Source: JBBKXR01 sp037969585
Lineage (GTDB): Bacteria; Verrucomicrobiota; Verrucomicrobiia; Verrucomicrobiales; DEV007
Length of the DNA: 64,000 bases
Direction of reading: 5' to 3'
NCBI GenBank assembly: GCA_037969585.1
Contig: JBBKXR010000298.1
Location: 1 to 64,000 of the forward strand
The notes below the pieces were generated by a model. It was given only the letters and a program-made list of their open reading frames with translations. It was not told where the DNA came from and searched no databases. The translations under genes and the position numbers were made by a program. The stretch's first letter is position 1, and the number at the start of each line of letters is the position of its first letter. Shown here in pieces: positions 44,870-53,208 of the stretch.

Positions 44870-46165
44870 ATGAATCTCCCTCCTTACTACGCACGGCTCA
44901 GTGCGATGATGTTCATGCAGTTCGGCGTTTACGGGCTGTGGCTGCCGATCGCAGCAAAATTCCTCACTGGTGATCCGGCGACTGGCGGCCTCGGGTTCAA
45001 TGAGGACCAGGCGGGTGCCATTGTCGCGCTGGCCGCCGCCGTAGGAGCGATCTGCTCTCCCCTCATCGTTCAGTTTGCCGACCGGCGCTTTCGAGCCCAG
45101 CGCTTTCTCGGAGTTCTGATGGTTTTCGGCGGAATCCTGAAGTTGGTCGTTTATACCCAATCGAGCTTCTATGCTTGGCTCCTATTGTCGGTGGCGTTTG
45201 CCCTCTTGTTTATGCCGGCAACCGCTATCGCCAATGCCTTGCCAATGCGCCATCTATCGGATCCTCCGCGGCAATTTCCGCTTGTGCGGATGTGGACCGC
45301 CATTGCCTGGGTAACCGTCGGATGGACCTTCTCTGCCATAGTCCTGAATACCAATACTCAGGCACAATGGTTGCCGCCATTTTTTCGTGGAGACGAAGTG
45401 GAAATGGCTGGCGCTGCCATGCGCAAATCAGTGCTTTGGTCGGGATGTCTCGCCATAGGATATGGAATTTGGGCGTTTTTCTTTCTGCCCGACACACCGC
45501 CCAACAAATCCACCGATTCGGATCGCCCAGCAATCACCAAGGCACTCGGAATGTTGCGGCAACCGTCATTCGTTGTGATTCTTGGCGTCAGCGTGCTCAT
45601 CTCAGCCGTTCATGTGATCTACTTCATTCAATGTGCAAAATTCCTTGGCCGCGTGGGCTTGAAGGACTCATCCATCATTCCAACTATGGCAATTGGCCAA
45701 CTTTCGGAGCTACTTATGTATGTCGTTCTTTCACGTCTGCTACCGAGGCTCGGCTACAAGGTCATTATCATCATTGGCATTTGCGCCTTCGCCGCTCGCT
45801 TTTTTCTGTTCGGCTCAGTCGGCCTGCCTTATCAGGCAATGATTATCGGGCAGGCTCTCCACGGTCTTTGTTACGCATTCTTCTTTTCCGCCTGTTTTAT
45901 TTACGTGGATCGAGTGGCACCAAAAGACATCCGTAATTCAGCCCAGGCTCTCTACAATTTTGTATTTTATGGCATCGGCCCACTAGCGGCCATTGCTCTC
46001 AACTCTGGACTCGTCAAGCTTCTGTCTAAAGGGGAAAAAACCCTGACATTGGAAGAATTTGGTCCGTACTGGTACACCTTGGGCGGCATTTCTATACTAG
46101 CTCTCATCTTGTTCATTGCCCTATTTCGCGTCGCCCCGGAAAACACCGAAGGCAAATCTTCCTAA
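44870..46165 (+). CDS. NupG-like MFS permease
   Basis: 431 residues from ATG 44870 with 12 membrane segments. The start region YYARLSAMMFMQFGVYGLWLP and the fifth-segment region PLVRMWTAIAWVTVGW match the nucleoside:H+ symporter branch (NupG/XapB type). In PVC bacteria such proteins are often placed with sugar oxidoreductases and may carry sugars. An earlier GTG directly after the preceding stop is possible but gives a non-membrane tail. The downstream gene starts after 37 bases that contain a heptad repeat. Confidence 0.85.
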   Translation: MNLPPYYARLSAMMFMQFGVYGLWLPIAAKFLTGDPATGGLGFNEDQAGAIVALAAAVGAICSPLIVQFADRRFRAQRFLGVLMVFGGILKLVVYTQSSFYAWLLLSVAFALLFMPATAIANALPMRHLSDPPRQFPLVRMWTAIAWVTVGWTFSAIVLNTNTQAQWLPPFFRGDEVEMAGAAMRKSVLWSGCLAIGYGIWAFFFLPDTPPNKSTDSDRPAITKALGMLRQPSFVVILGVSVLISAVHVIYFIQCAKFLGRVGLKDSSIIPTMAIGQLSELLMYVVLSRLLPRLGYKVIIIIGICAFAARFFLFGSVGLPYQAMIIGQALHGLCYAFFFSACFIYVDRVAPKDIRNSAQALYNFVFYGIGPLAAIALNSGLVKLLSKGEKTLTLEEFGPYWYTLGGISILALILFIALFRVAPENTEGKSS

Positions 46166-46194
46166 CTTCTAACTCCTAGCTCCTAGCTCCTAGC
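46166..46194 (+). repeat. Heptad tandem repeat directly upstream of a start
   Basis: Three perfect CTCCTAG units (46173-46193), preceded by two imperfect ones, fill the space between the permease stop and the ATG at 46203. No Shine-Dalgarno site is visible, so the repeat takes the place of the usual leader. Confidence 0.65.
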
Positions 46195-46202
46195 TTCAAA
46201 AA

Positions 46203-47231
46203 ATGAAACCCTACCGCATTGGCATTCTCGGCCTGCATCATGACCATGTCTGGCACAGCCTCGGCGAACTCGCCGACCTTCCCAACATGGAGGTCGCCGC
46301 AGCCGCTGATCCGTTTCCAGAGCTGCGCGAAAAGTTCAGCAAAGTCTGTGACGCGCCGGTCAGTGACTCCTACGACGATGTGCTGAACCGCGACGACCTC
46401 GACGCCGTCTATCTTTACACCAGTAACCGCAACGCGACGAAGCTCGCTATCGCAGCGATGAATCGCGGCCTGCACGTCCTCGTCGAAAAACCGATGGCTG
46501 CCGATCGAGCGGACGCTCAGGCGATGGTCGACGCCGCCGAAGCCAACGGTGTGCGCCTCATGATAAACTGGCCCTTCGCCTGGTGGTATCAGTTGCAACA
46601 CGCCATCCATCTGTGCCGCGAGGGCAATATCGGCGAACTCTGGCAGGTGAAATACCGCGCCGCCCACGAAGGCGTTGTGCTCATGGGGCACTCACATTAC
46701 TTCGCCGACTGGGTCGAGGACGAGGCGCAGAGTGGCGGCGGAGCACTGATCGACTACTGCTGCTACGGCGCCGTGCTGTCGCGCGTGCTGCTCGGAATGC
46801 CCGAAAGCGTCAGCGGTCTGTGGGGCAACTACTACCGCGACGACCTCCAGGTCGATGACAATGCCGTGATCACCCTCAAGTATCCACGCGCCATGGCCAT
46901 CGCCGAAGCGTCATGGACGCAGCACGGTAAGCTCGGGGCCTACACACCGATCATTTATGGCAAGACCGGCAGCTTCCTGGTGGTGCCGCGATTAGGTGGC
47001 GCATTGATGCGCTGCGATCTTGAAGATCAAAAAGGTTCCGCAGTCGACGTCCCCGATCCGGAGCCGCACATGCGCGGGCCGAACGAGCATTTCATCTGGG
47101 CGATAGAAAATCCCGGGGCAGAAATGAATCCACTCTGCGATCCCGGCAACTGCCGAGACAGCAACGCCATTCTCGACGCAGGCGCTGAGTCAGCTCGAGG
47201 CGACAGCCGTCTGGTTCCAGTAACAGGGTAG
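46203..47231 (+). CDS. Gfo/Idh/MocA-family oxidoreductase
   Basis: 342 residues. Rossmann start YRIGILGLHHDHVWHSLGELA is unusual in having His in place of the second Gly. The EKP motif is present (VLVEKPMAADRADAQ). The catalytic domain has GGGALIDYCCYGAVLSRVLLG, where the usual D-x-G-x-H reads DYCCYG, so the catalytic His is missing or shifted. A non-classical reaction or loss of activity is possible. It is third in the plus-strand run from 43568. A repeat arm begins at its stop codon. Confidence 0.85.
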   Translation: MKPYRIGILGLHHDHVWHSLGELADLPNMEVAAAADPFPELREKFSKVCDAPVSDSYDDVLNRDDLDAVYLYTSNRNATKLAIAAMNRGLHVLVEKPMAADRADAQAMVDAAEANGVRLMINWPFAWWYQLQHAIHLCREGNIGELWQVKYRAAHEGVVLMGHSHYFADWVEDEAQSGGGALIDYCCYGAVLSRVLLGMPESVSGLWGNYYRDDLQVDDNAVITLKYPRAMAIAEASWTQHGKLGAYTPIIYGKTGSFLVVPRLGGALMRCDLEDQKGSAVDVPDPEPHMRGPNEHFIWAIENPGAEMNPLCDPGNCRDSNAILDAGAESARGDSRLVPVTG

Positions 47232-47397
47232 CTGCGAGCGTCAGCGAGCGACCCTCTGGACGATCCTACTATCCGCGATCCGCGACGCTTTCCCCCTTCC
47301 ACTCGCTGACGCTTGCAGCCACCCGTCCCAACGCCGCCTGCTATCTCAACTTTGCCCCGTCGATCCTCTGGCATCGGGCGGAGTGCCCGACCTACAA
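47226..47397. repeat. Palindromic intergenic repeats after the oxidoreductase
   Basis: Arms 47226-47248 and 47302-47324 are inverted with 21 of 23 bases matching. The left arm includes the TAG stop of the gene before it, and its exact inverted copy is at 60720-60742 at another gene end. Also here: the 15-mer ACCCTCTGGACGATC (47251-47265) and an inverted piece of the 31723 repeat family (47375-47397). Confidence 0.75.
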
Positions 47398-47416
47398 TGG
47401 TTCATTGGCCTCGCGG

Positions 47417-48784
47417 CTACCCTCCGAACGACGCCTGCCACGCAGCGAAAGCCGACCTCAGTTCGGACAGCCGCTCAGTCTCCGAATCCGCGACATCATT
47501 CGACTCCGCTACGTCCTTCGCGAGATCGAACAACTGCCAGTCGTGCGTGGGATCTTCGCGCACGATCTTCCACTTACCTTTGCGCAAGGCTGCGTGGTTG
47601 CGGAACTCGAAGTAGAATGACTCATGCGGTGACGCCGCGCCATCAGTGAGAACGGGTAGAACATTTTTGCCGTCGTAAACACGATCCTCCGGAAGCTCCG
47701 CACCCGCCAAAGCCGCACTCGTCACCAGCAAATCCGCCGACCAAAATGGCTCGTCGATGACCGAGCCCGCCTCAATTTTTCCCGGCCAGCGCACCACCGC
47801 TGGCACGCGCAATCCGCCTTCCCAACAGGTCACCCCACCGGACCGCAGCGGATCATTGATGCCGACATCGAGCCCTTCACGATTGAGTCGAAAGCCACCG
47901 TTGTCGGACATAAAAAACACGAAAGTGTCATCGCTGACCTGCGCAGCATCGAGCGACGCCAACACTTTCCCGATGGCTTTGTCCAACCAGTAAACCACGG
48001 CGTCGTAGCGCTTTTTTGGATCCGATTCATCCGGTGACATACCGAGCTCCTGAAAGGCTTCGTTGGGCGCCTGATAAATATTTGGCTGCCCCGGCTTCTT
48101 ATTCGACTTGCTGGGAAAATGCGGCGCGTTGAACGGCAGATAGATGAACCACGGGTTCGCCTCACCACTCTTTCGCTCGATAAAATCAACCGCGGCATCG
48201 GCGAAGATATCGGTCACATAGTCGCCCTCGCGATACAGTTCCTGCGTGCCCTGATAGAGGTCGTGCTTGTCTTGATAATGGTGATGATAGTGGTCGAGAT
48301 TTCCCGACGCGTGACCGAGAAATTCATCGAAGCCGCGCTCAGTCGGACGCGATCCTTCAGCAAAACCGACGTTCCATTTGCCGAAGCAGGCGGTCGCATA
48401 CGCAGCCGGTGCCGATTTCAGAGTCTGCGAGATCAGGATCTCGTCGTGGCTCAACCCAACGCCGTAGTTGCCCTTCACTCCGCCGAGTTGATTGACCAGA
48501 CCGTGCCGCTGAGGAATGCGCCCGGTTAGCAGACAGGCGCGCGACACCGTGCAGGTCGGCGACGCCGTGTAGTAGTTGGTCAGCCTCGCGCCCTGCGCGG
48601 CCAGCTTGTCGAGGTTCGGCGTGCGGATCGGCGACTCGGCCCGATACATCTGCAAGTCGCCATAGCCGAGATTATCGCATGTGATGATGAGAATGTTGGG
48701 CGGTCCGGCGACGGCAGGCGCCGAGCCAAGACCGATCGACAAAACGCCAACCACCAACAGACCAAGAATGCGTAGCCGCATCAT
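47417..48784 (-). CDS. Secreted sulfatase
   Basis: 455 residues with a signal peptide (RLRILGLLVVGVLSIGLGSAPAVA). N-terminal metal site TCDNLGYGDL and the formylglycine region SPTCTVSRACLLTGR, with Cys at about 79. Position three of the CxPSR motif is Val rather than Pro or Ala. The later blocks FMSDNGG and GLRVPAVVRWPG fit type I sulfatases. Maturation needs a formylglycine-generating enzyme, not in this window. The start ATG at 48784 overlaps the stop of the upstream sulfatase (TGATG). The substrate, likely a sulfated glycan, is not readable. Confidence 0.9.
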   Translation of the reverse strand: MMRLRILGLLVVGVLSIGLGSAPAVAGPPNILIITCDNLGYGDLQMYRAESPIRTPNLDKLAAQGARLTNYYTASPTCTVSRACLLTGRIPQRHGLVNQLGGVKGNYGVGLSHDEILISQTLKSAPAAYATACFGKWNVGFAEGSRPTERGFDEFLGHASGNLDHYHHHYQDKHDLYQGTQELYREGDYVTDIFADAAVDFIERKSGEANPWFIYLPFNAPHFPSKSNKKPGQPNIYQAPNEAFQELGMSPDESDPKKRYDAVVYWLDKAIGKVLASLDAAQVSDDTFVFFMSDNGGFRLNREGLDVGINDPLRSGGVTCWEGGLRVPAVVRWPGKIEAGSVIDEPFWSADLLVTSAALAGAELPEDRVYDGKNVLPVLTDGAASPHESFYFEFRNHAALRKGKWKIVREDPTHDWQLFDLAKDVAESNDVADSETERLSELRSAFAAWQASFGG

Positions 48785-50244
48785 CACTTCTTCAATACCT
48801 GTGGGATTGGATTTTCAAACTTGCCGGGTTTGCGCTGACCGGCACCGGCTATGCCTTGATCACCGAGATCAGCACGTGCAACATCGGCGAGTTTGGTAAG
48901 ATTAGCGACAATCTCCGGATTCTGCTCGGCGACATTGTGTTCGCTGCCGATGTCAGTAACGACGTTGAACAGCAGCGGCTGCGGTTTCAGTTTTGAACTG
49001 AAGAACGGGTGATTTCCCGCCGGCGTGACCGGGAGAAATAACTTCCAGTCGCCCGATCGAATTGCCTGCAACTGTTCGGAGGCGTAATAGTAATAAACAT
49101 CGTGCGGCGTTTTCGCTCCCTCCTCGCCGAACAGCAGCGGAGCGATGTCCTTGCCGTCGATGATGCGATCGGTGGGCGCGCTGCCTCCCGCGAGTTTAGC
49201 AAAAGTCGGCAGCAGATCCATCGTCGATGCCAATTCGTCGCAAACCGTTCCCGCCGGAACTTTGCCCGGTTGCCAGACGATGGTCGGTACGCGAAACGCG
49301 CCCTCGCTGGTGGTGTAGCCACGACCGTGCAGCGGTTGGTTTGAACCGCGCGAGATGTCGCCCGGATCGCGATTGATCGGCGCGCCATTATCGGAGGTCC
49401 AGATGACGAAGGTATTTTCATCGATGCCCAACTCGACCAGTTGATCGAGCATCACGCCCATCGACCAATCGAGTTCTTCGATCGAGTCGCCCCACGGACC
49501 GTTTTTGCTTTTGCCTTTGAAGGCCTCACTCGAAAACGGCGTGCTGGTGCTGCCCGGCATCGCCTGTGGAAAGTAGAGAAAGAACGGCTCGTCCTTATGT
49601 TCAGCGATCCACTCCATCGCCCTCTCAGTGTAGCGCTTAGTCAGACCATCACGGTCGCAGGGAGCCTCGATCACTTTGTCGTTCTCCATCAGCGGCAGCG
49701 GCGGCCAGTGCGAACCATCCTGCTTCCACACGCGCTCAGTCATGTCATCGGAATAAGGCACGCCGAAGAACCAATCGAATCCCTGGTTGTAGGGCATGAA
49801 CGGTTCCTGATCACCGAGATGCCATTTACCGACGATCCCCGTCGCATAGCCCTGATCCTTGAGCACTTCAGCGATGGTGATTTCGTCAGGATGCAAGCCG
49901 TAGGGAGAAATCGGCCGCAACACCCAACCATCGCGGGGATTGGTGTGCATGCCTACACGCTGCGCATAACATCCGCTGATGATGCTGGCCCGCGATGGAG
50001 TGCACACCCCTGCGGTCACACAAAAATGGGTAAACTTCCGCCCCTCTTTCGCCATCCTATTCAGATTCGGCGTGCGATGCACCGTCGATCCGAACGGTTC
50101 GATGTCGCCGTAACCGAGATTATCGGTGTAGATGATGATGAAGTTCGGCTTCTTCGCATCGGCTGCGATAAGCGAGGAAGTCATCGGCAACAGAGCCGCC
50201 AGGACGAGTAACCAGAGTTGGGGAAAGGCAAAAATTCGCTTCAT
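48784..50244 (-). CDS. Secreted sulfatase (arylsulfatase A-like)
   Basis: 486 residues from ATG 50244. Signal peptide MKRIFAFPQLWLLVLAALLP. Metal site IIIYTDNLGYGDIEPFGS and canonical formylglycine motif CTPSRASIISG with C81. Further markers: VGKWHLG, WTSDNGAP and FRVPTIVWQPGKVPAG. The frame goes on to 50289 without a better start. It is translationally coupled with the second sulfatase, so both may act on one glycan. Confidence 0.92.
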   Translation of the reverse strand: MKRIFAFPQLWLLVLAALLPMTSSLIAADAKKPNFIIIYTDNLGYGDIEPFGSTVHRTPNLNRMAKEGRKFTHFCVTAGVCTPSRASIISGCYAQRVGMHTNPRDGWVLRPISPYGLHPDEITIAEVLKDQGYATGIVGKWHLGDQEPFMPYNQGFDWFFGVPYSDDMTERVWKQDGSHWPPLPLMENDKVIEAPCDRDGLTKRYTERAMEWIAEHKDEPFFLYFPQAMPGSTSTPFSSEAFKGKSKNGPWGDSIEELDWSMGVMLDQLVELGIDENTFVIWTSDNGAPINRDPGDISRGSNQPLHGRGYTTSEGAFRVPTIVWQPGKVPAGTVCDELASTMDLLPTFAKLAGGSAPTDRIIDGKDIAPLLFGEEGAKTPHDVYYYYASEQLQAIRSGDWKLFLPVTPAGNHPFFSSKLKPQPLLFNVVTDIGSEHNVAEQNPEIVANLTKLADVARADLGDQGIAGAGQRKPGKFENPIPQVLKK

Positions 50245-50315
50245 GATACTGTGATCTTTATGCCCAAGAACGAAGGCCTCGGCAATCACTGATACGCGCC
50301 AAGCCGCCCGTCTAC

Positions 50316-51587
50316 CTACTGCTTCTTGCGAGGCTTGCGGCTCTCGAACTGCGGTTCAAATTCGCGCGCACCTTCCGGAAACGGAGACATCACTTCGATC
50401 GCTGGCGGAACAACCGCCGAGTGGCGCAGCGGCATCGTTCTCTCTACCGGTTGATAGAACCCAACTGGCAGTTCATCACCTCTCGCCTCATGCAAATAAG
50501 TATGCACCAGAACCTCCTGCGCGCCTTCCCGAAAAGTCAGCAAGCGGCTCAGCGGATGTCCCCCGGCGTGGAATTTCGTCAGCGCCGCCGCCTGCAAAAA
50601 ATTCACACCCCATCGACGTTCCGAGATCGTCTTGTCCCCGTGATCGTCCTCCGGCCCCTTCATGTGCGTGTGCCCGCCGATCCAGAAATCGATCGCGCCA
50701 CGACCATCATTGGCCTTTTCGAACTCGGCCAGAAAATCTTCAAACACGTGAGCGTCACGAGTGAATTTGAAACTTTCAGGGTCGTCATTTTCGATCAGGT
50801 AAAAGAGATACGAGGAGCCCTCAGGGCCGCCACTGGCACCATGGTAACGCGGATTGCCCTCGCCATAACCTGAGCCCGTCGTGGTATCGCGCAGCATGTG
50901 ATGATGCATCGTCACGATGATCTTGTCCTGGTTCTCCAGCACCTGCTTCTTCCACCATTCAAATGTCTCGCGAGTCACCGCACCCGGCGGGTAACCTCCC
51001 TTCAGTTTCTCGCTGCTGTGACCACGTCCGACCGGCGCCGGAGCGTCATTGCGATCGGCGAGCATGAGGAACAGAACATTACCTGCTTGGAAACGGTAGC
51101 GTTCCCAATTTCCCTCGACCGCATAGGGCCGTCGATCCGAATCAACACCAGAAAACTCTGTGAACTCGCCCAGCGGATCACCCCACTTGCGAAACCACGA
51201 CCCCGGCCCGTGATCGTAATACGGCGCATCGTGATTGCCGGGGACGTTGTAAACCTGCTCGCGCCGATGCTTAGTCATCGCCCGGTACTGCCGCTGCAAC
51301 TCCATGCCATCGCGATCCTCCGGTGGCGACTGACTCGCCGATAAATCACCGGCGTCGATCATGACATCCCAGTCAAAGGCCGGCGCACCGTCCACCAATC
51401 CCTCTGATTGCCGAATCGCCAGCGCCAGACTTTCCCGACCACGCACGATGTCCGCCGGCACATGACTGCAGCTCGTCGCCCAGACATTGAACTCGCGCAG
51501 CTTCGGCTTTGCATCTTCGTCAGCTTTCAGCCCAGTCACTGACAGCCCCAAAAGCCAACTCACGGATATGGCGGTGATCGCTTTCAT
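50316..51587 (-). CDS. Secreted calcineurin-like phosphoesterase
   Basis: About 423 residues with a signal peptide (MKAITAISVSWLLGLSVTGL). Metal motifs: GD in MIDAGDLSAS, GNHD in VPGNHDAPYY, the His of VTMHHHMLRD and GHTH in WIGGHTHMKG. The first motif, usually D-x-H, reads SCSH in WATSCSHVPAD, so the first Asp is missing. The polar GHSSEKLKGGYPPGA insert is extra. It may act on phosphate esters in the periplasm. It is the first of three minus-strand genes with the sulfatases, 71 bases away. Confidence 0.82.
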   Translation of the reverse strand: MKAITAISVSWLLGLSVTGLKADEDAKPKLREFNVWATSCSHVPADIVRGRESLALAIRQSEGLVDGAPAFDWDVMIDAGDLSASQSPPEDRDGMELQRQYRAMTKHRREQVYNVPGNHDAPYYDHGPGSWFRKWGDPLGEFTEFSGVDSDRRPYAVEGNWERYRFQAGNVLFLMLADRNDAPAPVGRGHSSEKLKGGYPPGAVTRETFEWWKKQVLENQDKIIVTMHHHMLRDTTTGSGYGEGNPRYHGASGGPEGSSYLFYLIENDDPESFKFTRDAHVFEDFLAEFEKANDGRGAIDFWIGGHTHMKGPEDDHGDKTISERRWGVNFLQAAALTKFHAGGHPLSRLLTFREGAQEVLVHTYLHEARGDELPVGFYQPVERTMPLRHSAVVPPAIEVMSPFPEGAREFEPQFESRKPRKKQ

Positions 51588-51937
51588 TACTCTGCGATCA
51601 CAGCAGCATTTTAAAATGCCAACCAGCAGCAATTGCCCACAATTGCGCCGGGAAGAGAAGTGCCGAACTGCCAGTATTTTGCCAAGCTCAAATTGTAGTC
51701 TAAAACGTTATGAGGGTGAGTGCCTACGACGGCAGTAGCGATCATCTTATAACGTTCGCGGGCAAGGTGGAACTTGCCCCTCCAGACGATGCTCTGATCT
51801 GCAAAAAGACCCGCAAGGGTCTGGAGGGGCCCGCTCCCACGTGCCCGATCGAAGCCAAGTTGCGAACGATCTTATAGAACCACCGGTAACGCTCTGATCG
51901 CTCGGACGTGATCCATCGATTTATGTCTACTCGAACC
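51588..51937. repeat. Intergenic region with nested palindrome
   Basis: 350 bases without a gene. Between about 51744 and 51875 lies a nested inverted repeat: inner arms GCCCCTCCAGAC and GTCTGGAGGGGC are perfect over 12 bases, and outer parts (CTTATAACGTTCGC and GCGAACGATCTTAT) also pair imperfectly. The rest appears empty apart from the promoter space of the phosphoesterase gene. Confidence 0.65.
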
Positions 51938-52954
51938 TCAGAACGAAAAATCGAGCGGCGTGCCACATTGCGCCGACGCCTCGGCCATTTCCATCACTGC
52001 CATCGCCTGCGCCGCTTCGAGCGGTGTGATCACCGAAGGAGGCGTACCACTGCGCACGCACTCGGCAAAATAGCCCAGCTCGTTCGCCAGCGCGCCGATC
52101 AACCTGCCGTGCTGCTCCGGCCAGTAGGCTGTGTCCGGTTTCTTAGCACCGTTCGCATCTAGAATGGTCAGGCCTGTGTTGGCGCAATCGATACTCAGCA
52201 TTCCCTCCGTGCCGATCACCTCGAACTTGGCATCGATCACGGTCGGTACATTTTCGGGCAGACACCACACTGTCTCGACCACGCCGATCGCCTCGTCGCC
52301 AAAATGCAACATCGCCCAGCCGAGGTCCGCGTGCTCATAGTCGCCAACTTTTATCGTGCGGCCATAGACGCTCGACGGCGTTCGGCCGAGAAACCACATC
52401 ATCAGATCCGCATCGTGAATGCCGTCGCCGACCAGTGGCGAGATTTTGTCCAACCGGATACTACCTGGCGCCTTCGGCAAATTGCGCCGCGCATGCATCG
52501 ATACAATTCGCCCGATCCGTCCGTCATCAATCGCCTGCTTTGCCAAGGTAACCCGCGGATCAAAGCGGCAGACATGACCGATCATAAAAAATCCTCGCGC
52601 TGCTTCAGCCTGCGCCGCCGCCAACACCTCGCGACATTGCTCCGCCGTCGCCGCCATCGGCTTTTCCAAAAGCACATGCTTGCCGCTGGCCAAGGCAGCC
52701 AACGCCACCTCGTGATGCTGCTGCCAGTGAGTCGTGATGCTGACCGCATCGATGTCTGGATCCGCCAGCAGTTCGTGAAAATCGGTGTAACACTTCGCCT
52801 CATCCACCCCGAACTCGGATGCCACCTCAGCCAGTCGATCCGCCCGACGCGCCGACAAAGCCACTACCTCCGAACCCGGCAACGAAGCCAACACACGCGC
52901 ATGAATGGCCCCGAAACGGCCGACGCCTATAATTCCCCAACGGATGGTTTGCAT
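51938..52954 (-). CDS. Gfo/Idh/MocA-family oxidoreductase (inositol dehydrogenase-like)
   Basis: 338 residues. Canonical Rossmann motif WGIIGVGRFGAIHARVL, EKP as VLLEKPMAATAEQC, and the catalytic pattern GDGIHDADLMMWFLG with Asp and His in place. The pattern resembles inositol 2-dehydrogenases and related sugar dehydrogenases. It is the best conserved of the three such proteins here. It is divergent from the PhoD-like gene, with 254 bases between, which hold a copy of the 15-mer repeat (53014-53028). Confidence 0.9.
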   Translation of the reverse strand: MQTIRWGIIGVGRFGAIHARVLASLPGSEVVALSARRADRLAEVASEFGVDEAKCYTDFHELLADPDIDAVSITTHWQQHHEVALAALASGKHVLLEKPMAATAEQCREVLAAAQAEAARGFFMIGHVCRFDPRVTLAKQAIDDGRIGRIVSMHARRNLPKAPGSIRLDKISPLVGDGIHDADLMMWFLGRTPSSVYGRTIKVGDYEHADLGWAMLHFGDEAIGVVETVWCLPENVPTVIDAKFEVIGTEGMLSIDCANTGLTILDANGAKKPDTAYWPEQHGRLIGALANELGYFAECVRSGTPPSVITPLEAAQAMAVMEMAEASAQCGTPLDFSF

Positions 52955-53013
52955 GCCTCATCACTAAGACATTGTGCGCGTCGTGCAAGCTTCCCGGCGA
53001 CTCCGTGAGCTCG

Positions 53014-53028
53014 GATCGTCCAGAGGGT
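53014..53028. repeat. 15-mer intergenic repeat, inverted copy
   Basis: GATCGTCCAGAGGGT is the exact reverse complement of the 15-mer at 41352 and 47251. The following bases GTAGCTC extend the likeness to the repeat arm at 47226. Confidence 0.7.
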
Positions 53029-53208
53029 AGCTCAAGAGTGAGCGACTTCCCTGGGGCCACCAGGATTAAGCTCATTCCTGAGCTTCCCGTTGCGTTGGAG
53101 CGAGCCGTCACCGTTCGGCGCATGGTTAGAGCACCATACTTGGACTGCGTAGTTGCCTTATAAGCCAGTTTCGGGTGAAAATAGCGACACCGTCTGTTTC
53201 CCCAGATC

